Positions 50,462 through 59,883 of a stretch of 64,000 nt of DNA are shown one piece after another. A program made the translations under genes and the position numbers. How positions within the stretch are numbered: the stretch's first letter is position 1; each line of letters opens with the position of its first letter. The notes below the pieces were generated by a model. That model did not search any database. It was not told the DNA's origin and was given only the letters and a program-made list of their open reading frames with translations. Source of the stretch: Hymenobacter sp. APR13 (GTDB lineage Bacteria; Bacteroidota; Bacteroidia; Cytophagales; Hymenobacteraceae); NCBI RefSeq assembly GCF_000737515.1, contig NZ_CP006587.1, positions 3,529,001-3,593,000 on the forward strand, given 5' to 3'.

Positions 50462-53400
50462 ATGACACAACCTTACCGACTTCGCTATCTGCTGAGCTGG
50501 TGTCTGGTGTTGCTAGGCCTGCTGACTGCCGGCTCCGCCTCCGCCCAGACGCTCTACGGCAACGAGTGGATTGTGCCCAGCCAGCAGTACTATAAGATCA
50601 AGATTCTCAAAGACGGCCTCTACCGCCTCGACCAGCAGTACTTGGCGCAGGCGGGCATCAGCGGCGTAAACCCGCAGCGGGTGCAGCTCTGGCGGCGCGG
50701 CCGCGAGGTGGCCATCTTCGGCGGCGGCAACCAAACCACACTCGACGCCACCACCTATTTCGAGTTCTACGGCCAGCGCAACGACGGCAAGCTCGATCAG
50801 GCTATTTATAAAGGTGGCGCCGCCACCCAACCCAATCAATTTTATAGCCTCTATACCGACACCGCCGCTTATTTTCTTACTTGGTCGGCGACAAGTAATG
50901 GTAAGCGGATGGCACAGCCAGCGGTGCCTGCCACTGTTACGCCCCATCCACATCGTATCAGTCGCGAGCTAGAACAATTTACATATGCTAATGCCTATGT
51001 AGATGATGAATCCAACGTTTACTTCCCTTGGGGCGAGGCCGGTGAAGGCTTTCTATCACTTGCCTTTGGTGGCAATAGTAATAACCCTACTGCTGGAGCA
51101 CTTACCGATTCGCTTTGGAGCCGTAGTAGCAGTGGCCCATCCCCAGCAGTAGAGGTGATGATGGTGGGCGGCTGGAACGGACAGCGTTCAGTTGACATTT
51201 CGGTTTCCTTACCGGGTTCTACAGCAAAGCGTCTATTGGGACGTGTGGTACTCAATAATTATAATAAACAGCTAGTAAAATTACCTCTACAGCGAAGTGA
51301 TATTGATGCAGCAGGCCGAATAGATTTGTTCTTTAACGTAACAGGCAACCCACCAGCGGCTAATAGCAACCGATTTAGAGTAGCTTATGCGCATTATAGC
51401 TACGCCCAGAACAGTCGTTGGTTTGCTGGGCGCAAGCATGTAGCCTTTCATAATGATTCTACCTTGGCTGGGCCGGCTTATTATGCACTGGATTCTATTC
51501 CGGCTACAGTCGTTGGCTTTGATATCACGGACCCTTACAATGTGCAGCGGATTGCCGGAGCTACCTTAGGGGGCCAGCGCAAAGGTTACGTGTTTCCTGA
51601 CGCCTCTAGCCGCACACGTAACCTTTTGCTCGCTGATGAGGCCGTAGCATCTGTGCCCCGCCCCGCTATGCGTGTGCGCTTCCGTACGCTGAATGCTGCT
51701 GCCAGCAACTTTCTTATCATTAGTCATCCGTTACTAATGCGGCCAGTTGGTGGTGTTGATGCAGTGCGTGCTTATGCTACTTACCGTGCTTCTACAACTG
51801 GCGGCCGCTACGATACGGTTGTAGTTACTTCGCAGCAGCTTTATGACCAGTTCCATTATGGAGAAAAGTCAGTAGGAGCCATGCGTAATTATGTGCGCTG
51901 GGAACTAGCTAATTCTCCAACTGCGCAGACCAACTATCTACTGCTACTCGGCAAAGGGCTGATAGTTGGGGAATACCGGCGTGACCGGCTTGCACCAGCT
52001 CTTGACTTAGTACCTGCTACAACTCGCAGCGGATCCGACAACTTTCTTTCGGCCGACTGGGAAAACAACAGCTACATTGCTCGGATGCCCACCGGTAGGC
52101 TCTCGGCAACCAACCCAACAGATATTATAAACTATCTGAACAAGCTTAAGGCACACGAAGCGCTGGGTGCTGAACCTTGGCGCAAAAATATTGTGCACAT
52201 GGTAGGTGGGCAGAAAACAGAGGAGTACCCTATTTTCGAAGGGTACATGGAAAAATATCGCCAACTGGCAGCTAAGCCTCTATTTGGTGGTACCGTGCTG
52301 AAAACATACAGACGCTCCGATGCTGGTGCTGCTAGCCCCTTCCCGGTAAGTATTACGATTGCACCGGAGGTGAATGCTGGCGTGTCGTTGGTAACCTATT
52401 TTGGGCATGGCTCCACTTCCGCTTATGACCTGAATTTTGGGGATCCCAGCGACGCGGGAAAAGGGTACAACAATCCAGGCAAGTACCCGGTATTTCTGCT
52501 GAACGGCTGCGCGGCCAACGCCGTGGATCGGAATGTAATAGGAAAGACAGTTTCTGAGAACTGGATTTTCTCTGAAAACAAAGGTGCCGTAGGATTTATG
52601 GCCGCTTCAGATGAGGCATTTGCCTTTGATTTGGATCTGTTTACCACCAATTTTTATAAAGTAGCCTTCAACGAGCCGGCTTGGTACGGTAAGCCTATAA
52701 CTGTGCTACAGGCAGAGGCATCCCGGCGCATGCTAGCCCAATCTGGTGGTGGTGCTTCAGCTTTGGCTTTGTCATTTATCAATGTGTGGCTCGGTGATCC
52801 GGCCTTGCGCTTCTACGCTCCCGACAAGCCCGACTTCATTGCCAACCAGCCCGGCGACGTGCAGATCCAGCCCATCGGGGCCGGGCCACTGCAGGCGTCG
52901 GCTACTAGCTTGAAGGTGGTGGTGAACGTGAAGAACCCCGGCAAAATCACGACGGATCCGCTGGACGTGCGCATCACGCGGCGTTACCCCACCACCAGCG
53001 CCGGCACCCGCGCCCCCGACGTGTATACTTTTACTGTACGTCAGGCCTGGCGCGATACTACGTACGCATTCGTGCTGCCCAACGCCGGCAACGTGTTCGG
53101 CGAAAACTGCTTCCAGGTAGAGCTGGATTACCAGCAGCGCATTGCGGAACTGTCGGAAACCAACAACAGCGGCCAGGCCTGCTTCAACTTCCTGCAGGGC
53201 GGCGTCACGACGCTCTGGCCGCCGGAATTTGCCATTGTGCCCGCTGCCGGCCTGCGCCTGGTAGGCCAGACCAATGACCCCCGCGGCACCTCGCGGTCCT
53301 ATGAAATGGAGCTCGATACCGTGCCCACGTTCAACAGCGGCCTCAAGCAGACCCGCACCGTCACGACCACGCTGGTGCCCGATTGGCGCCCCACGCTGCC

Positions 53401-55627
53401 CACCCTTGCGGGCCGCGACAGTGTGGTATGGTACTGGCGCCTGCGCTTCCAGACGCCCGACCCTACGCTCAACGAAAATCCGGAGTGGGCCACCAGCTCG
53501 TTCCGTGTGATTCCAGGCACCCCGGGCGGGTGGTCGCAGAGTCACCACGGCCAGTTCAAGCGCAATCAGCTTGGTCGCGTGATGGTAGCCGCGCCTTCCG
53601 GCCGCTGGGATTTCGCCGAAATCAACCAAGCCATAACAATGGTGACGCGCGGTGGCGGCACCGGTGCCGGAGCTACATTCAACGAAATAACCGACGGCAT
53701 TACGGCAGCTACCTCTCCGTTTACTGGTAACTGCGCGGTGTCACGACCCAATATCATGGTGGCCGTGTTCAACGGCCGCACGCTGCGGCCCGTGCGCAAT
53801 GTGGGGGGCGGCCTCTACGACTCCTGCGGACAAGGTGATTTGCGCTTCTACCATTTTGCTGCACAAGGAGGTGCCGGCGGTACCGACAACATCAATACAC
53901 CCGCCCGGCAGGCGCAGCTGCAGGCGCTGCTCACCAACGTGCAACCCGGCGACTACATAGCCCTGCTGTCGATGAACAAGGTGAACTTCTCCGCCTTCCC
54001 GGCTTCGCTGAAAACGGTGCTGGCTGGCTTGGGTGCCACGCGCATCAACAGCTTGCAGGATGGCGACCCGTACGCGCTGCTGGTGCAGAAAGGCCCCAAC
54101 GCCCGCCCGGCCCAGGAAGTAACCGCCGACCCTACCAGCTCAACACCGCGCAGCAGCCAGGTGGTAACGCTGAACGGCCAAATCGGAACCCGCGTGGGCA
54201 GCGGCACGGTGTCGTCTACCCGCATAGGGCCCGCCCGGCAGTGGGAAACGCTCTACCACACCGTGCGCCTGCCCGACGCCTCCGACAGCTACACGCTGCA
54301 GCTGGTGGGAATCAATGCCCAGGACGTGGAGAGCGTGCTCAACGCTAACGTCATGAGCCGTAGCCTGTCGCTGGCGGGCATCTCGGCGCAGCAGTACCCG
54401 TACTTGAAGCTGGTGCTGACCCTGCGCGACACTGTGAATCGCACGGCGCCGCAGCTGGAGCAGTGGCTGGTAACCTACCAGGGCGTACCCGAAGGCATCG
54501 TGCGCCGCGACCTGGCCACGCCCGCCACGGCCTACGACGCCGCCACTCTGGCCCGGCAGGCTGCCGCAACCGGCAGCGTAACGGTGCCGGTAGTGTTTGA
54601 AAACGTATCGTCCATCAATTTCAGCGGAGCGTTGAAGGCGCGTATCACGCTCAGCAACGGCGGGGCCACCCGCACGACGCTGGTAGATGTGCCCGGTGGG
54701 CCGCTGGCAGCCAACTCGCAAGTGAGCTTCAACGCCAGCGTGAACGTGGTGGGCCTCGATGGCTCCATCAGCGGCAACGTGGTGGTGAACCCGCGGCCAG
54801 CCACGGCGGCCGAGCCACAGGCCCTGCCCGAGCTGTACTTCTTCAACAACGAACTGCTGCTGCCGGCCTTCCAGGTGGACGACCGCAACACGCCGCCGGT
54901 GCTGGATGTGGCCTTCGATGGCCGCCGGATTCTGAACGGCGAAATTGTGTCGCCGACGCCCATCATCCGCGTGCAGCTCAAGGACGACGACCGGCTGCGC
55001 CGCATCAAAGACGTGAACAACTTCGACGTGCTGCTGACTGCGCCCGGCCAGACCACTGCCACCCGCCTCAACCTGAACGGCTCCAACGTCATCTTCGAAT
55101 CGGACTCGACCAGAGGCCTGGCGGTGCTGACGCTGGACATCGGCAAAACCCAGGCACTGGCCGACGGTATCTACACGCTGGAGGTGCAGGGCCGCGACGC
55201 TACCAACAAGCCTGCCGGCTCCGAGCCGTACCGCGTGACGTTTGAGGTGGTGAATGCCTCCACTATCACCAACGTTTTCCCGTATCCGAACCCCGTCACC
55301 AGCAAAGCCCAGTTCGTGTTTACGCTCACGGGCGCCGAGCTACCGCGGGACATGAAAATCCAGATCCTGACCCTCACGGGCCGGGTGGTGAAGGAAATCA
55401 TGATGGAAGACATTACGGCCAAGGGTCCGCTGCGCATCGGCAACAACATTACGGGCTACGCCTGGGATGGCACCGACACCTACGGCGACCGGCTGGCCAA
55501 CGGCACCTACCTGTACCGCGTCATCCTCGACGACCCGACCAGCAAGTTCAGCCGCCGCGCCACCAGCGCCGAGGCCGACCGCCGGGCCTTCAAAAACGAC
55601 TGGGGCAAGATCGTCCTGATTCGCTAA
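50462..55627 (+). CDS. Giant C25-family peptidase, putative T9SS sortase PorU2
   Basis: The ATG at 50462 (MTQPYRLRYLLSWCLV) yields 1721 residues with a signal peptide ending GSASAQ. Residues about 20-400 are N-terminal beta domains. The C25 (gingipain-type) protease spans about 420-790, with the catalytic His649 in TYFGHGSTSAYD and Cys683 in LLNGCAANAV. A CARDB-like domain (about 800-910) and several further beta domains follow. The C-terminus (about 1600-1721) is FlgD-like: VFPYPNPVTSKAQF, YAWDGTDTYGDRLANGTYLY, ending WGKIVLIR. Classical PorU is shorter (about 1150). The C-terminal type and length match the PorU2 group. PorU removes the sorting domain and links cargo to lipopolysaccharide. 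The region coding residues about 135-775 is much AT-richer than both ends. Confidence 0.9.
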   Translation: MTQPYRLRYLLSWCLVLLGLLTAGSASAQTLYGNEWIVPSQQYYKIKILKDGLYRLDQQYLAQAGISGVNPQRVQLWRRGREVAIFGGGNQTTLDATTYFEFYGQRNDGKLDQAIYKGGAATQPNQFYSLYTDTAAYFLTWSATSNGKRMAQPAVPATVTPHPHRISRELEQFTYANAYVDDESNVYFPWGEAGEGFLSLAFGGNSNNPTAGALTDSLWSRSSSGPSPAVEVMMVGGWNGQRSVDISVSLPGSTAKRLLGRVVLNNYNKQLVKLPLQRSDIDAAGRIDLFFNVTGNPPAANSNRFRVAYAHYSYAQNSRWFAGRKHVAFHNDSTLAGPAYYALDSIPATVVGFDITDPYNVQRIAGATLGGQRKGYVFPDASSRTRNLLLADEAVASVPRPAMRVRFRTLNAAASNFLIISHPLLMRPVGGVDAVRAYATYRASTTGGRYDTVVVTSQQLYDQFHYGEKSVGAMRNYVRWELANSPTAQTNYLLLLGKGLIVGEYRRDRLAPALDLVPATTRSGSDNFLSADWENNSYIARMPTGRLSATNPTDIINYLNKLKAHEALGAEPWRKNIVHMVGGQKTEEYPIFEGYMEKYRQLAAKPLFGGTVLKTYRRSDAGAASPFPVSITIAPEVNAGVSLVTYFGHGSTSAYDLNFGDPSDAGKGYNNPGKYPVFLLNGCAANAVDRNVIGKTVSENWIFSENKGAVGFMAASDEAFAFDLDLFTTNFYKVAFNEPAWYGKPITVLQAEASRRMLAQSGGGASALALSFINVWLGDPALRFYAPDKPDFIANQPGDVQIQPIGAGPLQASATSLKVVVNVKNPGKITTDPLDVRITRRYPTTSAGTRAPDVYTFTVRQAWRDTTYAFVLPNAGNVFGENCFQVELDYQQRIAELSETNNSGQACFNFLQGGVTTLWPPEFAIVPAAGLRLVGQTNDPRGTSRSYEMELDTVPTFNSGLKQTRTVTTTLVPDWRPTLPTLAGRDSVVWYWRLRFQTPDPTLNENPEWATSSFRVIPGTPGGWSQSHHGQFKRNQLGRVMVAAPSGRWDFAEINQAITMVTRGGGTGAGATFNEITDGITAATSPFTGNCAVSRPNIMVAVFNGRTLRPVRNVGGGLYDSCGQGDLRFYHFAAQGGAGGTDNINTPARQAQLQALLTNVQPGDYIALLSMNKVNFSAFPASLKTVLAGLGATRINSLQDGDPYALLVQKGPNARPAQEVTADPTSSTPRSSQVVTLNGQIGTRVGSGTVSSTRIGPARQWETLYHTVRLPDASDSYTLQLVGINAQDVESVLNANVMSRSLSLAGISAQQYPYLKLVLTLRDTVNRTAPQLEQWLVTYQGVPEGIVRRDLATPATAYDAATLARQAAATGSVTVPVVFENVSSINFSGALKARITLSNGGATRTTLVDVPGGPLAANSQVSFNASVNVVGLDGSISGNVVVNPRPATAAEPQALPELYFFNNELLLPAFQVDDRNTPPVLDVAFDGRRILNGEIVSPTPIIRVQLKDDDRLRRIKDVNNFDVLLTAPGQTTATRLNLNGSNVIFESDSTRGLAVLTLDIGKTQALADGIYTLEVQGRDATNKPAGSEPYRVTFEVVNASTITNVFPYPNPVTSKAQFVFTLTGAELPRDMKIQILTLTGRVVKEIMMEDITAKGPLRIGNNITGYAWDGTDTYGDRLANGTYLYRVILDDPTSKFSRRATSAEADRRAFKNDWGKIVLIR

Positions 55628-55651
55628 GCGGGTAACGCTAGGTAATACCCA

Positions 55652-55687
55652 ATAAAAAGGGCCGCCAATTTTGGCGGCCCTTTTTAT
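55652..55687. terminator. Bidirectional terminator, 16-bp perfect arms
   Basis: 55652-55667 and 55672-55687 pair perfectly around a 4-nt loop, with A and T runs on both sides, between the facing stops of the PorU2 gene and folA. Confidence 0.92.
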
Positions 55688-55713
55688 ATGTACAGAATGT
55701 TGCTGACAACTGC

Positions 55714-56199
55714 CTACCGCCGCCGCAGCGTCACGAAGCTAAAGGCGTAGGTGTGCCGCTCGTCGGCTTCGTGCCGCTCGCGCGACTCTTCGCGCCACTC
55801 GGTGTGGTTGAGCTCCGGAAACACGGTGTCGCCCTCGAAGCTATGGTGTACTTCGGTGAGGTAGATGGTGTCGGCGGCCGGCATGGCCTGGCGGTAGATT
55901 TCGGCGCCCCCAATCACGAATACTTCCTCATCGAGCTGGGCGGCCTGCTCCAGCGCGGCGGGCACCGAATACGCCACTTCGCAGCCCGGCGCTTGCCAGT
56001 CCTGCTGCCGGGTAATGACGATGTTGGCGCGGTTAGGTAGGGCGCGCCCGATGCTGTCGTAGGTGCGGCGGCCCATGATGACGGGGTGGCCCTGGGTGAG
56101 GCGCTTGAAATGCTTGAGGTCGTCGGGTAGGTGCCAGAGCAGCTGGTTATCATGCCCGATGACGTTGTTTTCGGCCGTAGCTACTACAAAGGATACCAT
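55714..56199 (-). CDS. folA: Dihydrofolate reductase
   Basis: It reduces dihydrofolate with NADPH. The 161-residue protein has the standard length and motifs: MVSFVVATAENNVIG, LLWHLPDDLKHFKRLT (active-site Asp and substrate helix), PVIMGRRTYDSIG, NIVITRQQ and VFVIGGAEIYRQAMP (NADPH loop). It is the last gene of a namZ-fmt-folA row on the minus strand, starting 71 bp after fmt. Confidence 0.97.
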   Translation of the reverse strand: MVSFVVATAENNVIGHDNQLLWHLPDDLKHFKRLTQGHPVIMGRRTYDSIGRALPNRANIVITRQQDWQAPGCEVAYSVPAALEQAAQLDEEVFVIGGAEIYRQAMPAADTIYLTEVHHSFEGDTVFPELNHTEWREESRERHEADERHTYAFSFVTLRRR

Positions 56200-56269
56200 G
56201 CGTTTTGATTAGTGAGTTGCTGTGGTCAGAAGCACATTTCAGTCGGACTCAGACTGACAGACGACGAAT

Positions 56270-57223
56270 TCAGACTGACAGAGAAGCCGCGTTGAACCCG
56301 CGCAGAAACTCCTGCACGGGCATGCGCTTTTTGCCTTCCAGCTGCACGTCGAGCAGGCTGAGCAGGCCGCTGCCGGTTTGCACGCGCAGGTAAGTGCGGC
56401 CGTCGGTGTGCCAAGTGCCGATGCCGCCCGTATCGGGGCCGCTGGCTTCCTCGTCGTCGAAGGGCTGGGCGCGGAACACCTTGAGCGTGCGGCCGTCAGG
56501 CAGCTGGGTGAAGGCCGTGGGGATGGGGGAGAGGCCCCGCACGCGGTTGGCCAGCGCCGGCGCCGACTCGTTGAAATCCAGTCGGCCGGTTTCCTTCTGG
56601 ATTTTGGGGGCGGCGCGCAGCTCCGCGCTTTCCTGCTGGGGCAGGCTGGGTGCCGTGCCGGCCGCAATGGCCTGCACCGAGCGTAGCGCCAGGGCTGCGC
56701 CGGCCAACTTCAGCTTCTCGTAGAGCGAGCCGAAGTCGTCCTCGTCGGCAATTGGTACCACGTCCTGGAAAATCAGGTCGCCGGTATCTATTTCGTGGCG
56801 CAGGAAAAAGGACGTGACGCCGGTCTGGGTTTCGCCGTGGATGAGGGCCCAGTTGATGGGCGCCGCCCCGCGGTACTGCGGCAGCAGCGAGGCGTGAATG
56901 TTGATGCTGCCCCGCGGCGGCATGTTCCAGACAGCCTCGGGCAGCATCCGGAAAGCCACCACCACCTGCAAATCGGCCGCGTAGCCCTTCAGCTCCGCCT
57001 GAAACTCCGGCGACTTCAGGTTGGTGGGCTGCAGCACGGGCAGGTTATGCGCTTCGGCGGCCTGCTTCACGGCCGAGCCCTGCAGCTGCCGGCCGCGCCC
57101 GGCCGGCTTGTCGGGCGCCGTCACGACGGCTACCACTTGGCAGCCGTCCCAGGTTAGCAGGCTTTCCAGCGTCGGAACGGCAAATTCCGGCGTGCCCATG
57201 AAGATGATGCGGAGGGGAGTCAT
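56270..57223 (-). CDS. fmt: Methionyl-tRNA formyltransferase
   Basis: It formylates initiator Met-tRNA. The 317-residue protein starts MTPLRIIFMGTPEFAVPTLE. The catalytic region shows SINIHASLLPQYRGAAPINW (Asn and His; SLLPxxRG signature) and RHEIDTGDLIFQ (Asp). The C-terminal OB-fold runs from about 210 with LANRVRGLSPIPTAF. Length and motifs are normal. An inverted repeat separates it from namZ upstream. Confidence 0.97.
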   Translation of the reverse strand: MTPLRIIFMGTPEFAVPTLESLLTWDGCQVVAVVTAPDKPAGRGRQLQGSAVKQAAEAHNLPVLQPTNLKSPEFQAELKGYAADLQVVVAFRMLPEAVWNMPPRGSINIHASLLPQYRGAAPINWALIHGETQTGVTSFFLRHEIDTGDLIFQDVVPIADEDDFGSLYEKLKLAGAALALRSVQAIAAGTAPSLPQQESAELRAAPKIQKETGRLDFNESAPALANRVRGLSPIPTAFTQLPDGRTLKVFRAQPFDDEEASGPDTGGIGTWHTDGRTYLRVQTGSGLLSLLDVQLEGKKRMPVQEFLRGFNAASLSV

Positions 57224-57231
57224 AGAAAAGC

Positions 57232-57326
57232 GTAACGCGAAGCTTCACTTCGCGGAGTAGTGAACAATTGGCTTCCGAAAGCCGGCCAGTTGGGGCGCTG
57301 GGGCGCGAAGTGGAACTTCGCGTTAC
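57232..57326. repeat. Inverted repeat between namZ and fmt
   Basis: GTAACGCGAAGCTTCACTTC (starting 57232) recurs inverted at 57304-57326 with two mismatches; each arm is itself partly palindromic. The design resembles the element at 11884-12025. Confidence 0.65.
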
Positions 57327-58570
57327 CTCTCCGGATACAACAGATACTTCTGCCGCATGGCTTTGTACTGTCCCAGCGCCGGCTCCCACGAAGCCCGGAT
57401 TTCCGGCTCCGTCTTGCCGGCCACAATCATCTGGCGAATGGTGGAAGTGCCGGTCAGCTGCTCGAAGTACTTGCCGAAGAACTTGTCTTTGGCGGTGCTT
57501 TGCTGGTAGAAATCGAGCAGATACTTCACCGTGAAGCCCACCTCGTTGTCGGAGCTGCGCAGGTCGAGGCCGTAGCACTGCTTGCCGTTCTGGGGCGGCG
57601 TGGGCGAGCCGGTGTTGGGCTTGGGCGTGAAGCGGAACGGGCGCGTGGCGGGCTGGGTAGGCGCTCCAATCACCTCAAACGGCATATCGGTGCCCCGGCC
57701 CACGCTCACGTCGGTGCCCTCAAACAGGCAGACGGTGGGGTAGAGGCTCACGGAATGAGCGTTGGGCAGGTTAGGGGAGGGGCGCACCGGCAGCTCGTAG
57801 CGGGTGGCGTGGGTGTAGCCCTGCACGGGCACCACCGTCAGGCGGCATTGCTTGCCGCCGGCCAGCCACTTTTCGCCGTTGATCATCTTGGCCAGCTCGC
57901 CCACCGTAAGGCCGTGCACCACCGGAATGGGGTGCATGCCCACAAACGACCTGTGTTGCGGCTCCAGCACCGGCCCGTCTACGTACCAGCCGTTGGGGTT
58001 GGGGCGGTCCAGCACAATCACCTCTTTACCCTGCTCGGCGGCCGCCTCCATTACATAGTGCATGGTGCTGATGAAGGTGTAGAACCGCACGCCCACGTCC
58101 TGAATGTCGAATACCAGCACGTCCACGTCGGCCAGCATTTCGGGCGTGGGCTTTTTGGTGGCGCCGTAGAGGCTGCGTACCGGCAGGCCGGTTCGGGCGT
58201 CTTTGCCGTCCTTGATGGTGGCGCCGTCGGCGGCCTCGCCCCGGAAGCCGTGCTCGGGCCCGAATACGGCCTTGACCGCTACGCCCTGGGTGAGCAGTGT
58301 GTCGAGTAGGAAGGCGCGGCCCACCAGCGCCGTTTGGTTCACCACCAAACCCACACGCTTGCCCTTCAGCAGCGGCAGATACCGCTCAAACTGGGCGGCA
58401 CCCATGCGCAGGCCGGCGGCCGGCTCGGTGAGCACCTGCGGCGCCGAAACCACTGTGGCAGAAGGGGAAGCAACTGGCGCAGTAGCGACAGGCTGGGTGG
58501 GCGCGGTGGCGCTGCAGTTGGCGAGCAGGAGCGCAGTGCTCAGCAGCCCGGAGAAATTGGATATCGGCAT
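57323..58570 (-). CDS. namZ: Exo-beta-N-acetylmuramidase NamZ-like lipoprotein (DUF1343)
   Basis: The DUF1343 family contains exo-muramidases that release terminal MurNAc from peptidoglycan fragments. The 415-residue protein has a lipobox (LLLANC, Cys19), a Pro/Ala/Thr linker, then the domain: KRVGLVVNQTALVG, AVFGPEHGFRGEA, VLVFDIQDVGVRFYTFIST, VLDRPNPNGWYVDGPVL and GRGTDMPFEVIGAP (substrate-site glutamates lie among these). It probably works in muropeptide recycling. It is divergent from the permease gene with only 48 bp between the starts, so the promoters overlap. Confidence 0.93.
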   Translation of the reverse strand: MPISNFSGLLSTALLLANCSATAPTQPVATAPVASPSATVVSAPQVLTEPAAGLRMGAAQFERYLPLLKGKRVGLVVNQTALVGRAFLLDTLLTQGVAVKAVFGPEHGFRGEAADGATIKDGKDARTGLPVRSLYGATKKPTPEMLADVDVLVFDIQDVGVRFYTFISTMHYVMEAAAEQGKEVIVLDRPNPNGWYVDGPVLEPQHRSFVGMHPIPVVHGLTVGELAKMINGEKWLAGGKQCRLTVVPVQGYTHATRYELPVRPSPNLPNAHSVSLYPTVCLFEGTDVSVGRGTDMPFEVIGAPTQPATRPFRFTPKPNTGSPTPPQNGKQCYGLDLRSSDNEVGFTVKYLLDFYQQSTAKDKFFGKYFEQLTGTSTIRQMIVAGKTEPEIRASWEPALGQYKAMRQKYLLYPER

Positions 58571-58618
58571 CAGGAAACGAAGCTAGGAAACTGACCGTAG
58601 ACGCGTAGCTTTACGGCA

Positions 58619-59833
58619 GTGAACGTCTCGCGGTACATATCCCACAAGATTGACGGAGCCGACTCGGGGTCTTTTACCTCGTCGGTGACAAAGATAGCCA
58701 TCATCAGCATTGCCATGGGCGTTGCGGTGATGATCGTGTCTTTTGCTATCCTCGAAGGATTTCGCAACGAAATCCAAAGCAAGATCTTTTCCTTTGGCGC
58801 GCACCTGCAGATCAGCAAGTACGACACCAACAATTCGCTGGAAGTGGAGCCCATCGGCGGGCCCCGCCTGGTGCGCGACCTGCACCGCTTTCCGCAGGTG
58901 CAGACCATTCAGCCTTTCGCCCGCAAAACGGCCATCATCAAAACCAAGGATGAGGTGCTGGGCGTGGTGCTGAAAGGCATTTCGGAGGAAGACGGCAAAT
59001 CGCCGATGCGCGAAAACCTGCAGTCGGGCAAGTTTCTGACCTTCCCCGACTCAACGGCTTCCAACGACATTCTGCTTTCGCGCAAGGTGGCCGACAAGCT
59101 GCGCCTCAAGGTCGGCGACGACGCTCTGTTCTACTTCATCCAGAATCCGCCGCGGGTGCGCAAGTTCACCGTGAAGGGGATCTACCAGACCGGCCTCGAC
59201 GAGTTCGACGATGTGTACGTCATCGGCGACATTCGCCAGATCCGGGAGCTGAACGCTTGGCCCGACTCCCTGGTAGGCGGCGTGGAAGTGGTGCTCAAGG
59301 ACTTCAACCGCCTCGACCCCGTAGCCGAAAACCTCTACGAAAACCTGCGCTACGACCTCAAACTGGACAAAATCACGGACCAGTACGCGCAGCTCTTCGA
59401 CTGGCTGCAGCTGCTCAACCGCAACGTCATCATCTTCCTGATTCTGATCATTTTTGTGGCCACGTTCAACATGGTGGCCACCATCTTCATCATGATTCTT
59501 GAGCGCACCAATATGATTGGGGTACTGAAGGCCGTGGGTGCCACCGACCGCCAGATCCGGAGCATGTTCTTCTTCCGGGGCCTGAGTCTGACGCTGCGCG
59601 GCATGCTCTACGGCAACCTGGTGGGGCTGGGCTTCTGCGCCCTGCAGTACTACACCCACCTCATCCCGCTCGACCCCGAGAACTATTACATGGACCGGGT
59701 GCCGATTTTCTGGGACCCTAAAATCATCGTCATCCTCAACGCCGCCGTGTTTGCCACCTCGTTGCTGGCCGTGCTGATTCCTACTTACCTAATCTCCCGC
59801 ATCAAGCCTGTCACGGCTATCAAGTTCGACTAA
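58619..59833 (+). CDS. ABC transporter permease of the LolC/LolE-MacB (FtsX) type
   Basis: A 404-residue inner-membrane protein with a GTG start (MNVSRYISHKIDG). One helix near 25-45 (VTKIAIISIAMGVAVMIVSF) is followed by a large periplasmic domain (about 50-265). Three more helices form the FtsX core (about 272-300, 322-345, 370-395), with MILERTNMIGVLKAVGATD, the hallmark coupling segment. LolC/E-type proteins extract lipoproteins from the inner membrane. The ATPase (LolD) is not adjacent. An outward-facing MacB-type role is possible but less likely from the four-helix layout. Confidence 0.9.
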   Translation: MNVSRYISHKIDGADSGSFTSSVTKIAIISIAMGVAVMIVSFAILEGFRNEIQSKIFSFGAHLQISKYDTNNSLEVEPIGGPRLVRDLHRFPQVQTIQPFARKTAIIKTKDEVLGVVLKGISEEDGKSPMRENLQSGKFLTFPDSTASNDILLSRKVADKLRLKVGDDALFYFIQNPPRVRKFTVKGIYQTGLDEFDDVYVIGDIRQIRELNAWPDSLVGGVEVVLKDFNRLDPVAENLYENLRYDLKLDKITDQYAQLFDWLQLLNRNVIIFLILIIFVATFNMVATIFIMILERTNMIGVLKAVGATDRQIRSMFFFRGLSLTLRGMLYGNLVGLGFCALQYYTHLIPLDPENYYMDRVPIFWDPKIIVILNAAVFATSLLAVLIPTYLISRIKPVTAIKFD

Positions 59834-59874
59834 ACAAAGAGGCCCCGCAGCACTGCTGCGGGGCCTCTTTGTTT
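59832..59874. terminator. Bidirectional terminator overlapping the permease stop codon
   Basis: Perfect 21-nt arms around a single central base. The hairpin begins within the TAA of the permease gene and separates it from the convergent M23 gene. Confidence 0.9.
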
Positions 59875-59883
59875 GAATATAGC

